Under the pieces are notes generated by a model that was not told the origin of the DNA, did not search any database, and worked only from the letters and a program-made list of their open reading frames with translations. This document shows, piece after piece, positions 17,616 to 25,615 of a stretch of DNA of 64,000 nt. The stretch is from the NCBI GenBank assembly GCA_902536085.1, contig CACAWF010000002.1, positions 17,226 through 81,225 on the forward strand, given 5' to 3'. This DNA comes from an uncultured Pelagibacteraceae bacterium. Its GTDB lineage: Bacteria; Pseudomonadota; Alphaproteobacteria; Pelagibacterales; Pelagibacteraceae. The translations under genes were made by a program, and so were the position numbers. The first letter of the stretch is position 1. The number at the start of each line of letters is the position of its first letter.

Positions 17616-17732
17616 GCCTGGCAACGTCCTACTCTCCCATATCTTAAGACAAAGTACCATCGGCGCTGAAGGTCTTAACTTCCGAGTTCGGAATGGGATC
17701 GGGTGTGGCCCCTTCGCAATAATCACCAGGCA
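17616..17732 (-). rRNA. rrf: 5S ribosomal RNA
   Basis: About 117 nt, read on the minus strand from TGCCTGGTGATTATTGCG to the complementary GACGTTGCCAGGC end, with the conserved internal CCGATCCCATTCCGAACTCG and GGGAGAGTAGG. The terminal helix (GCCTGG/CCAGGC) pairs perfectly. No 23S or 16S is adjacent: the next genes upstream are the B12 module and then the 42-kb glycan island. This matches the SAR11 pattern in which HVR2 separates 23S from 5S. Confidence 0.97.
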
Positions 17733-17736
17733 GAGT

Positions 17737-17765
17737 TTTATAGTACTTTTGTATAAAAAAGTAAA
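17737..17765 (-). promoter_or_regulatory. Sigma70-like promoter of the solitary 5S rRNA gene
   Basis: Reading the minus strand, TTTACT (17760-17765) and TATAAA (17737-17742) are separated by exactly 17 nt. The -10 element ends 4 nt before the 5S start, so transcription would begin at or next to the mature 5' end. Both boxes match four or five of six consensus positions. The rest of the stretch between 5S and the riboswitch (about 17766-17866) is AT-rich with no gene that I can see. Confidence 0.6.
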
Positions 17766-17866
17766 TGAGCTAAAATATAAATTTTTTAATAATTATTTTA
17801 GAAAAACCCCTATTTAAAGGATTTTAAAAGATAAATAATTGTAAGTTTTTGCTAATTGAAAAAAAA

Positions 17867-17872
17867 TATGAT
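17867..17872 (+). promoter_or_regulatory. Candidate -10 box for the btuB riboswitch transcript
   Basis: TATGAT matches the -10 consensus at five of six positions and sits about 15-20 nt before the first conserved riboswitch bases. A convincing -35 at 17-nt spacing is not seen (TTGTAA at 17840 is too far; TTGCTA at 17849 is too close). Weak call. Confidence 0.3.
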
Positions 17873-17887
17873 AGTAAAAAAATACTG

Positions 17888-18015
17888 AAATGCATGGTGG
17901 GAAATCAGTGTGAAATTCATTGGCTGTACCTGCAACCGTAAAGTCGGAGCGCCACCCAGTAAAGCCCGCTGTTGAATGATGGCCAGGAGAAGTCTAGTTC
18001 TACAATGAAAAATTG
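17888..18015 (+). ncRNA. Cobalamin (adenosylcobalamin) riboswitch
   Basis: The conserved cobalamin-element core is readable in order: TGGTGGGAAATCAGTGTGAA, then the GGCTGTACCTGCAACCGTAA segment (17922-17941), then AGTAAAGCCCGCTG and the B12 box GGCCAGGAGAAGTCTA (17981-17996). Edges are approximate. It lies on the same strand as the BtuB-like gene, 60-190 nt upstream of its start. After the B12 box no T-run terminator is seen; a weak hairpin near 18015-18040 (GACATC with GATGTT) could be part of a translational switch. Confidence 0.92.
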
Positions 18016-18073
18016 ACATCGGCATTATTATTAAAAGTGATGTTTAATATAATCACGTAACTAATAAAGATCG

Positions 18074-20020
18074 ATGAATAAAATTTTAAATTATTTTTTA
18101 TTAACTTTATTTTTTTTAACATTTAATAATATATTCGCAAAAGATATACCTATTTTGGTAATTTCTCCTGGTAAAACAATCCAATCAAAAAGTGTTGTAG
18201 GTAGTGACGTAGAAGTCATTGATAGTAAAACATTCTCTAAATCCAATGATTATTTTATTGGTGATATTCTAGACAATAATTTGAATGGAATTAATTACTT
18301 TCAATCAGGAGGATATGGAACTGTTTCAGGAATTCAGTTGAGAGGTCAACCTAAAAGGTATACTACTGTTTATATAGACGGTGTTAAAGTTTCTGATCCT
18401 TCAACCCCGTCAAACGATTACTATTTCAATAATTTATTACTTGGGTCATTTGATAAGATTGAAGTTCTTAAAGGAGCTCAAAGTTCATTGTATGGTAGTG
18501 GTGCATTAGCAGGAACAGTTCAAATATTCTCAAAAAAGGGCCGTGAAGGTAATAATAAAGATATTAATATTTCGACTGGCTCATTTGGAACAAAAAAAAT
18601 AGATCTTAGTTTTGATGGAAATAATGGGTATTACGATTATTATTTAGGTTACACAAATTTCTCCACCGATGGTGAGTCAGCAATGAGGGATAATCTGGAG
18701 AAAGATGGTTATAGGAGTGATAGTCTGACAATGAATTATGGTTATAACTTTAGTGACTCATTAAGGGTCGAAAATTATTTATATTATAATGACTCCTTTT
18801 TAGAGTACGACGCTGTAAATAAATCACAAACTGATTTAAATGATGCTACAGATGATCAACAGGCTATTTATACTGCTCGTTTAATACATAAAAATGGGAA
18901 ATTAAAAAATACTCTTTCTTATAACAATACTTATGTTTTAAGAAATACAACACAGTACAATAATAATAAAAGAAATTACTATGGTTATAGAGATGCAATA
19001 AATATTTTATCTGAGTATCATTTCAATTTAGATAATAAAATTATTTTTGGTTTTGATAATGAATTTGATAGAGCTGAGCTTTATAATTACTATACAAATA
19101 GTTCTTATGCTGAAAGTGATGAGGGAATTTTTTCTCAATATTTTGATTTACAATTTAGACCAGCAAAGAAAACCTATGCTACTTTTGGCTTGAGAAGGGA
19201 TGATCATACTACTGTGGGAGATTACTATACAGGGAGAATTACAGCATCTCATCGTATAGATAATAACACTAAGTTAAGAGCGAATTTAGGTTCATCTGTA
19301 AGATTTCCAGCCTTAAATTCCTTACATCATGGAAATTATTTAATAGATAAAGAAAATTTAAAAGCAGAAACTGGTAGAAGTATTGATTTTGGTGTAGATA
19401 AATTTTTTCCCAAAGAAAATATTAATTTAAGCGCTACAACTTTTTATTTAAAATATAAAAATGATATTAAAGGGTGGAAATCACACTCTGGTGGAGTTGG
19501 AGAAAATTATTATGCTGGAGGAGGTAATTATGCTTTAGATAACTCTAAGTCAAAAACTGAAAGTTATGGTTTTGAATTACAAACAGAATGGAAACCAGAT
19601 GAAAAACATATTTTAAATCTAGGATATACAAGAACAGAGTCTTTTGATGGAACAACTTGTGATAATCCAGACTCTACTGGAGGACCTGGATCAGCAGCTT
19701 GTAATGACGAAATGAATGTTAGAGTGCCAAGAAATCAAATCAATTTAAAGGGAACAAAGTTTATTAAAAATAATTTATCGCAAACGATTAAAATCAAATA
19801 TGTAGGTGAAAGACGCGATTATGGAAATGTGAACCAGGGTTTTGAAGATGTTATCCTTTCTAAATACTTTTTAGCAGATTATTTCATTAATTATAATTTA
19901 TTTGACACATACAGTTTAAGTTTATCAGCAAAAAACATATTTGATAAAAATTACTCTGAAGCATACGAATATAAAGCTCCTGGTAGATCTTTTAACTTTA
20001 TGATAAAAAGAAGCTATTAA
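18074..20020 (+). CDS. btuB: TonB-dependent outer-membrane receptor, BtuB-like cobalamin transporter
   Basis: A 648-aa TonB-dependent receptor. Residues 1-22 form a signal peptide ending NIFA, followed by a TonB-box-like DIPILVIS. A plug domain follows (about 45-155) with GTVSGIQLRGQPKRYTTVYI, DKIEVLKGAQSSLYGSGALAG and TVQIFSK. The rest is a 22-strand barrel rich in Tyr/Asn, ending in aromatic Y. The cobalamin riboswitch directly upstream makes corrinoid the likely substrate. The stop overlaps the next gene by one base (TAATG). The ATG has only a weak upstream purine stretch (AAAGA), which fits translational control. Confidence 0.93.
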   Translation: MNKILNYFLLTLFFLTFNNIFAKDIPILVISPGKTIQSKSVVGSDVEVIDSKTFSKSNDYFIGDILDNNLNGINYFQSGGYGTVSGIQLRGQPKRYTTVYIDGVKVSDPSTPSNDYYFNNLLLGSFDKIEVLKGAQSSLYGSGALAGTVQIFSKKGREGNNKDINISTGSFGTKKIDLSFDGNNGYYDYYLGYTNFSTDGESAMRDNLEKDGYRSDSLTMNYGYNFSDSLRVENYLYYNDSFLEYDAVNKSQTDLNDATDDQQAIYTARLIHKNGKLKNTLSYNNTYVLRNTTQYNNNKRNYYGYRDAINILSEYHFNLDNKIIFGFDNEFDRAELYNYYTNSSYAESDEGIFSQYFDLQFRPAKKTYATFGLRRDDHTTVGDYYTGRITASHRIDNNTKLRANLGSSVRFPALNSLHHGNYLIDKENLKAETGRSIDFGVDKFFPKENINLSATTFYLKYKNDIKGWKSHSGGVGENYYAGGGNYALDNSKSKTESYGFELQTEWKPDEKHILNLGYTRTESFDGTTCDNPDSTGGPGSAACNDEMNVRVPRNQINLKGTKFIKNNLSQTIKIKYVGERRDYGNVNQGFEDVILSKYFLADYFINYNLFDTYSLSLSAKNIFDKNYSEAYEYKAPGRSFNFMIKRSY

Positions 20021-20508
20021 TGCAAAAATATTTAAAAGTTTCTTTATTAATTTTTATAACACTCGCTATATCAAGATTTATTCCCCACCCGCCAAACTTT
20101 ACAAGTTTAATTGCATTAGGATTTTATGTTCCAGCTTTATTAGGAGTTACATATATACCTATTGTAGTTATAAGCTTTGCCATAACAGATATTTTTTTTG
20201 GATTTCATAATACGATTTTTTTTACCTGGGGAAGTGTTTTGTTGATTGGATATTTATCTAAATATTTTAATGAAACTTCAATATTAAGATTTGGTGGGGT
20301 CTTATTAAGTGCTTTAATTTTTTACTTAGTATCAAATTTTGGGGTTTGGATAACAGGTGGGCATGGAGAAAACCTAAATAATCTTACTCAAACATACGCC
20401 TTGGCACTACCTTTTTTTGGTTACAGCTTAATATCTACCTTTTTTTTTAGTTTTGTAATAGAGATTGCTTACAAATTATTTAAAATTAAAATTAAAACGC
20501 AGATATAG
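20020..20508 (+). CDS. DUF6580-like membrane protein, putative B12 uptake component
   Basis: A 162-aa protein with about five hydrophobic helices and the family-like N-terminal segment RFIPHPPNFTSLIALGFYVPA, followed by ITDIFFGFHN. It resembles the DUF6580 putative transport proteins (S-component-like membrane proteins). It overlaps the btuB stop and is therefore under the same cobalamin riboswitch. I infer an inner-membrane role in corrinoid uptake; no BtuCDF or ECF ATPase is in the window. It ends 2 nt from the convergent radical SAM gene. Confidence 0.75.
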   Translation: MQKYLKVSLLIFITLAISRFIPHPPNFTSLIALGFYVPALLGVTYIPIVVISFAITDIFFGFHNTIFFTWGSVLLIGYLSKYFNETSILRFGGVLLSALIFYLVSNFGVWITGGHGENLNNLTQTYALALPFFGYSLISTFFFSFVIEIAYKLFKIKIKTQI

Positions 20509-20510
20509 TT

Positions 20511-22091
20511 TTAAACCATTTCGTCTGAATAACCCCTTTTGTCATCATTAGTCATAGTTACATCTGATGTTGGATCAGCATCAGCTTTTGGCATATATTT
20601 ATCAAGAAATTCTTTTTTTAATTCTATATATATTTTATTTCCTTCTTTAGTAAATTTTTCGGCTCGACCTATGTCTTTCCATCTACTCTTTGGAAACTTA
20701 ACATATAGAACAAAAGTTCTTTTAATCCCTTCAATAACTTCTGGTGGATACTCTGGAAGTACTACTTGCGGTTTATCCGTTAAACATTTTGTTATTGTTT
20801 TGTGGGAAATCAATCCAAGACTTTCAGTCAATTTCCTTAATGGAGTTCCGTGGAAAGGAACAAATGAATAAATGTTTTGATTGTTGGCATCAATCTCTCT
20901 ATTTATTTCTATTGTATCAAAAGCTAATTCTCTTGTTTCTTTTGGAAATCCAGTAATATTATTCACGCTAAAAGGAACGCCTAACTTTTTTGGTATCTTA
21001 CAAGCATTTATAATATCTTTGTTTTTCCACCTTCTATCTAATATTTTTTTTCTAAATTCTTCATTTCCATGTTCTAAGCCGAACGCCATTCTATGAAGAC
21101 CTACCTTTTGAAGTTTCTTTATTTTTTCCTCTGTTACAGTTTCTGGTCTTGTTTGCATCCAAAAAGGAAGATTGATTTCTTTATACATTTCACAAAATTC
21201 ATCAAATTCATTTGCATTATATGCGAGAAAGGTATCTGCCCAAAAATAGTTGTATTCCACTCCTATTTCCTCTTTAAAATATTTTAATTCCTCATAAACT
21301 AGATCAATTCTTTTTTTTCTGAAAAAAGATGATCCTGTTTCATTTTTATATAGTCTATTTTGATCTGGTGAATTGCAAAAAGAACATGTAAATGGACAAC
21401 CTCGATGTGTCTCGACTGGTACCATCTTATAAATTTTTCCTGCCATGGGCCTATATAATCTGTTTTCTTCGAACAATGATAAATCTAAATTTGGGCTTTT
21501 ATTTACATCAACGGGTTTAATAATTGTATTTTTAGTTATAGTTCCTTCTTTATCTTTCACCCATAAATTTGTAACGTTCTTAAAGTCTTCCCCTTTTTCA
21601 ATTTTTTCACATAAATCAACAATTGCTTGTTCACCTTCTCCAACACACACCATATCAACTAAAGGATAGCTAATACAAATATCTGGGGCAAAAGTACAGA
21701 ATACGCCGCCCGCTACTACTGGAATATCATTCTTTAGTTTATACTCTTTTAATTCCTCTAAAACCTTCATACCGAGTTCCCACATATCTTCAGTCGATGA
21801 AATGGCGAGTAAATCAGGATTAAATTTTTTTATATGATTGTCTAAATCAACTTTCCAATCAGAATTTTTTAATCGTATTCCTCTTGAGCCCATATCGAAA
21901 GGCATTACGTTTAAGTTCTCCATCTTTGAACCATCAGAGTCAATTCCGTGATCCATGGAGTAATACGTAGTATCAAAAATCTCAACTTTATGTCCTCTTT
22001 CTTTTAGCAGTGATGAAAACAATGCTATCGCTGGAGGCAGCATATTCATGCCAAATGTATTCGGATAAATAAATAAAACTTTTATTCCCAT
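20511..22091 (-). CDS. B12-binding-domain radical SAM protein
   Basis: A 526-aa class B-like radical SAM enzyme. The N-terminal B12-binding-type Rossmann domain (about 1-160) shows LFIYPN, LPPAIALFSSLLKERGHKVEIFDT, VVAGGVF and VCVGEGEQAI. The 4Fe-4S motif CPFTCSFC (Cys232, 236, 239) opens the radical domain (about 225-430), with GLEHGNEEFRKKIL and NNITGFPKET downstream. The base-off DxHxxG histidine motif is not present, as in many of this class. The product is unknown: hopanoid, lipid or peptide methylation are options. It lies between the B12 uptake genes and the tRNA, consistent with cobalamin use. Confidence 0.88.
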   Translation of the reverse strand: MGIKVLFIYPNTFGMNMLPPAIALFSSLLKERGHKVEIFDTTYYSMDHGIDSDGSKMENLNVMPFDMGSRGIRLKNSDWKVDLDNHIKKFNPDLLAISSTEDMWELGMKVLEELKEYKLKNDIPVVAGGVFCTFAPDICISYPLVDMVCVGEGEQAIVDLCEKIEKGEDFKNVTNLWVKDKEGTITKNTIIKPVDVNKSPNLDLSLFEENRLYRPMAGKIYKMVPVETHRGCPFTCSFCNSPDQNRLYKNETGSSFFRKKRIDLVYEELKYFKEEIGVEYNYFWADTFLAYNANEFDEFCEMYKEINLPFWMQTRPETVTEEKIKKLQKVGLHRMAFGLEHGNEEFRKKILDRRWKNKDIINACKIPKKLGVPFSVNNITGFPKETRELAFDTIEINREIDANNQNIYSFVPFHGTPLRKLTESLGLISHKTITKCLTDKPQVVLPEYPPEVIEGIKRTFVLYVKFPKSRWKDIGRAEKFTKEGNKIYIELKKEFLDKYMPKADADPTSDVTMTNDDKRGYSDEMV

Positions 22092-22168
22092 AAACTGACT
22101 TAATAATACATTATTTTAACTTTTCAATAATTAGTTTTAATTTTTTTTTACTGATTTTGCAGTTTATT

Positions 22169-22243
22169 TGGTGGACCGTGTAGGTAACGCTCCTACTACC
22201 CCTCGCATGTCAAGCGAGTACTCTACTTTTGAGCTAACGGTCC
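22169..22243 (-). tRNA. tRNA-Val (GAC) with noncanonical D- and T-loops
   Basis: A 75-nt cloverleaf with encoded CCA. All stems pair: acceptor GGACCGT/ACGGTCC, D-stem GCTC/GAGT (one G-U), anticodon CTCGC/GCGAG with loop TTGACAT (anticodon GAC), and T-stem GTAGG/CCTAC. But the D-loop is AAAAGTA, lacking the GG pair, and the T-loop is AGCGTTA instead of TTCRANY. Both partners of the usual D-T loop kissing contact are therefore missing together. Its 5' 21 nt also encode the end of the upstream glycosyltransferase, whose stop codon falls in the D-loop. Confidence 0.75.
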
Positions 22244-23020
22244 AAATATTTTTTTTATTTTTTGCAATAAGACTTTAATTTGCAACTTTCTAAGATAAAA
22301 TTCAATACTGTAAAGATTGTAATTTTTAAAAAAAATTTTATTCTTATTTAACCAATCTTTTAATTCTGCAGCATGGAGTTTAATTCTCTTATTTGATAAA
22401 CTGTTTGAGTGAACTCTATAAAAAGCGAGAGGCTCTTGATTAGCGCAAAACTTGTATTTTAGGCTCGACTTTATGAAAAAGTCGAAATCACCAATTATAT
22501 CGTAACTTTTGTCAAATTGATTTTGGTCAAATAGTTTTTTTTTAATTAATACTGCCACTACTCCAATTTTATAATTTGAAATAAGGCTTTGAGTAATTCT
22601 TCCAGAAGGTAAAAAATTTTTTTCGTTCAAATATGTTTTTTTTTTAATTTCATCCACTACAAAGTAATTGCAATATATTAAATCACAATCGTTAGAAATA
22701 AGATCATTTAAAAGTTTTTCTAAAAAAAAATTATCCCATTTATCATCTGTATCAAGAAAACTTATTAAATTTCCATTAGTATATTTAATCGCCTCGTTTC
22801 TAGCATTGTATAAAGAAAGTTTTTCATTAGACCTAAAAATTTTAATCCTTTCATCTTTAAATTGTTCGATAATTGAAATACTATTATCTGTTGATTGATT
22901 GTCAAAAAATATTAATTCCCAGTTTTTATAATTTTGATTTAAAATACTTTCGATACTTTCTTTTAAATACTTTTCACCATTATGACAATTCATGATAATA
23001 CTAATTAAATTTTTACTCAT
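22223..23020 (-). CDS. Family 2 glycosyltransferase
   Basis: A 265-aa GT-A glycosyltransferase. Residues 1-100 carry ISIIMNCHNGEKYLKESIES, NWELIFFDNQSTDNS and the metal-binding FLDTDDKWD. It would transfer an unknown sugar to a lipid- or glycan-bound acceptor. Its last seven codons (FGPLAQK) and stop are made of the 5' end of tRNA-Val, suggesting that the original 3' end was replaced when the island was joined to the tRNA. It is the last gene of the leftward-reading island. Confidence 0.88.
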   Translation of the reverse strand: MSKNLISIIMNCHNGEKYLKESIESILNQNYKNWELIFFDNQSTDNSISIIEQFKDERIKIFRSNEKLSLYNARNEAIKYTNGNLISFLDTDDKWDNFFLEKLLNDLISNDCDLIYCNYFVVDEIKKKTYLNEKNFLPSGRITQSLISNYKIGVVAVLIKKKLFDQNQFDKSYDIIGDFDFFIKSSLKYKFCANQEPLAFYRVHSNSLSNKRIKLHAAELKDWLNKNKIFFKNYNLYSIEFYLRKLQIKVLLQKIKKIFGPLAQK

Positions 23021-23034
23021 TGGTATTAAATGAC

Positions 23035-23721
23035 TTAAAATTTTTTTAATCTTAATTTTTGCTCTAAAATTATTTTATCTCTGATGGTATCTAAACACTG
23101 CCAGAAACCTTGATGTTTGAAAGCTCCAAGTTTTTTCATTTTACAAACTTTTTCTAAAGGGCCTCTTTCTAAAACAGTAAAATCATTTTTGATATAATTT
23201 AAAAATTTTGGTTCCATTACAAAAAAACCTCCATTAATCCAACCCTCATCTAAACTAGATTTTTCTTTAAAATATTTTACTTTTGAACCACTAATTTTTA
23301 CACCGCCAAATCTTGCAGGTGGTCTCACAGCTGTTAAAGTAACGAGATTTTTCTTTTTTTGATGAAATTTGATTAAGTTTTTAATATTCACATTTGAGAC
23401 TCCATCTCCATAAGTAAGTAAAAAGCTTTCTTTATTCAAGATCTTGGCAAGCCTTTTAATTCTTCCTCCAGTCATTGTTTTTAGACCAGTATTAAAAACT
23501 TTTATTCTTAAATTTTTGTGATTTTTTTTAAAGTATTTTTCAATAATTTTTGATTTATAGCCACTTGCTACTAGAAAATCTTTAAAACCATACTTATGAT
23601 AATGTTTTATTATTCTCACTATTATCGGTGTACCCAGTACTTTAACCATAGGTTTTGGTAAAACTTTAGTGTATTCAGATAATCTTGAACCTAATCCTCC
23701 TGCTAATATTACGACTTTCAT
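23035..23721 (-). CDS. rfbF: Glucose-1-phosphate cytidylyltransferase-like
   Basis: A 228-aa nucleotidyltransferase: VVILAGGLGSRLSEYTKVLPKPM at the N-terminus, then TYGDGVSNVNI, INGGFFVMEP and FWQCLDTIRDK, all typical of RfbF. It makes CDP-glucose from CTP and glucose 1-phosphate. It is somewhat shorter than the usual ~257 aa. It follows rfbG with a 4-nt overlap, giving the canonical CDP-glucose pair. The product probably feeds a CDP-deoxysugar for the surface glycan. Confidence 0.88.
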   Translation of the reverse strand: MKVVILAGGLGSRLSEYTKVLPKPMVKVLGTPIIVRIIKHYHKYGFKDFLVASGYKSKIIEKYFKKNHKNLRIKVFNTGLKTMTGGRIKRLAKILNKESFLLTYGDGVSNVNIKNLIKFHQKKKNLVTLTAVRPPARFGGVKISGSKVKYFKEKSSLDEGWINGGFFVMEPKFLNYIKNDFTVLERGPLEKVCKMKKLGAFKHQGFWQCLDTIRDKIILEQKLRLKKF

Positions 23722-24845
23722 TGTTTTTTCTTATTAATTAATTTTTCATAAAAATTAATTTGTTCATTAGAGATAATTCTTTTAGATTTTGTCGAATAAA
23801 AATGTTTATACCACTCACTTACTAATTTAATTGTTTGCTTTTGAGTAAGAATACATTTCCATTTTAATTTTCTCTTAGCTTTATTTGAGTTAAGTTGAAG
23901 AAGTCTTGCCTCCTTATAGGTTTTTTTTCTCTCAGATAATAATTTCCATTCAACTTTCTTCCAATGAATTCTCATTTGTTTTACTAAATCAATTACTCTC
24001 ATTTTTTTTGATTTTGGTGGCCCAAAGTTAAAAGCTTCATTCGAACTAATAAATCTTTTTTTTAAAAAATATGCTAGCTTTAAGTAACCAAATAAAACTT
24101 CCAATACGTGTTGCCATGGTCTTGTTGAGTTAGGATTTCGCAGAAAAACTTTTTTATTTAATGACCAAGACTTTACACAATCAGGGATAAGCCTTTCATA
24201 GGACCAGTCTCCACCACCAATAACATTACCAGCTCTTGCGACTCCAAATTTTATTTTTTTATTCCTAAAAAAGGACCTAATATAAGAATTTATTAAAATC
24301 TCCACACTACCTTTTGAAGCGCTATATGGATCCTCGCCACCTAATAAATCATTTTCTCTGTAACCCCTTTTAAGCTCTAGATTTTTATAAGCTTTGTCAC
24401 TAGTGATTAATATTACAATCATCTCCTTTTTAAAATTAACATTTCTTAGAGACTCTAAAAGACTCATCGTTCCTACTAAATTTGTGTTCCACGTTGTTAC
24501 TGGATCAGTAAAAGATTTTTTAACAATAGATTGCGCAGCTAAATGGAAAATATAATCTGGTTTAATCGTTTTTACAGTTTGTTGAAGCTTATACTTATTT
24601 TGTATTTCAAAAAAATACCCCTTAGCCTTTTTTGAAATATTTAATTGCTTATAGTGCGATGGGTTAGTCGGAATATCTTTTGAAATTCCATAAACCTTTG
24701 CACCAAAACTTAATAACCATAAAGTAAGCCAAGATCCTTTAAATCCTGTATGTCCAGTAATTAAGATCTTCTTTTTATAAAAAGCCTTTTTAAGACTTTG
24801 AAAGTCTTTATTAAATTTTAGCTTACTTGAATACAATTTTTTCAT
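23718..24845 (-). CDS. rfbG: CDP-glucose 4,6-dehydratase-like
   Basis: An extended short-chain dehydrogenase of about 375 aa, beginning MKKLYSSKLKFNKDF. Its NAD loop is TGHTGFKGSWLTLWLL and other motifs are HLAAQSIVKKSF, VLITSDKAYKN and PYSASKGSVEILINSY (YxxxK). The GHTGFKG and DPVTTWNTNLVGT segments are RfbG-like. It converts CDP-glucose to CDP-4-keto-6-deoxyglucose. An ORF extension to 24950 runs into the FkbM gene; I place the start at 24845, leaving a 23-nt overlap. The RfbH step enzyme is not seen in this window. Confidence 0.87.
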   Translation of the reverse strand: MKKLYSSKLKFNKDFQSLKKAFYKKKILITGHTGFKGSWLTLWLLSFGAKVYGISKDIPTNPSHYKQLNISKKAKGYFFEIQNKYKLQQTVKTIKPDYIFHLAAQSIVKKSFTDPVTTWNTNLVGTMSLLESLRNVNFKKEMIVILITSDKAYKNLELKRGYRENDLLGGEDPYSASKGSVEILINSYIRSFFRNKKIKFGVARAGNVIGGGDWSYERLIPDCVKSWSLNKKVFLRNPNSTRPWQHVLEVLFGYLKLAYFLKKRFISSNEAFNFGPPKSKKMRVIDLVKQMRIHWKKVEWKLLSERKKTYKEARLLQLNSNKAKRKLKWKCILTQKQTIKLVSEWYKHFYSTKSKRIISNEQINFYEKLINKKKQ

Positions 24846-25614
24846 CTTTTTGGATCTCATTGTTAGGTTGATCATAAAGCTCATTTGGGAACTTATTATC
24901 AATACTTTTTCTTCTTTTGTTATATTTTCTCTTTGAAAACATTGTCTCAATTACTCTTGCATAGCCTAATTTATTTTTGCCACCAAAATTGTTGATATGT
25001 ACGTGCACTAGGTCGAGTTTAAGTTTTTTTATAAATTTTTTTATATGAATTTCCATCAAATCTATTTCATGGAATTCAATAATTAAAAATTCAATTATTT
25101 TTTGATTTTTTATTATTTCATCTAAAATTCTGTATTCATTTCCTTCTATATCAATCTTTAATATAATATTTTTTTTGTTCCTTAGTTGAAGAATATCTTC
25201 GAATTTTTTTTCATATTCTTCATTTATGATTGTTTCTTTACTGTTTACTATATTTTTTTTTATGTGAAAGTTTTTTTTATTATCGAAAAAAAATATATAT
25301 TTTAAATATAATAAAATGGTAGAAATAACTTTTTTAATACTCAACTTGAGAGAAAAAAAATAAAATAATTCTTTAATAAGCTTTTTAATCCAATTTTTAA
25401 AATTCACTTGTGCATCAAACATAAAAATTTTGAGATTATTATTTATTCTTGAAGCGTTGTGTTCAAAAGTCCAATCTTCACCAAGTCCTATGCTAAAGAG
25501 ATAATTGGTTTTCTGTAAAATTTTAATGGACATTGGATAACCGCCGTCATTTGCTCCACCGACTCTCTCCAATTCAGTCTTATATTTTGGAAGTAAAAAT
25601 TTTTTTAATCTCAT
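24823..25614 (-). CDS. FkbM-family methyltransferase-like protein
   Basis: A 263-aa protein with FkbM methyltransferase features: ERVGGANDGGYP near the start, IGLGEDWTFEH as a degenerate SAM-binding loop, ILKIDIEGNEYRIL (the family DxEG motif) and LVHVHINNFGG. The middle (about 75-125) is hydrophobic and Lys-rich and looks lineage-specific. FkbM enzymes O-methylate sugars or lipids. It is 1 nt from the transferase gene upstream and overlaps rfbG. Confidence 0.75.
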   Translation of the reverse strand: MRLKKFLLPKYKTELERVGGANDGGYPMSIKILQKTNYLFSIGLGEDWTFEHNASRINNNLKIFMFDAQVNFKNWIKKLIKELFYFFSLKLSIKKVISTILLYLKYIFFFDNKKNFHIKKNIVNSKETIINEEYEKKFEDILQLRNKKNIILKIDIEGNEYRILDEIIKNQKIIEFLIIEFHEIDLMEIHIKKFIKKLKLDLVHVHINNFGGKNKLGYARVIETMFSKRKYNKRRKSIDNKFPNELYDQPNNEIQKDEKIVFK

Positions 25615-25615
25615 C

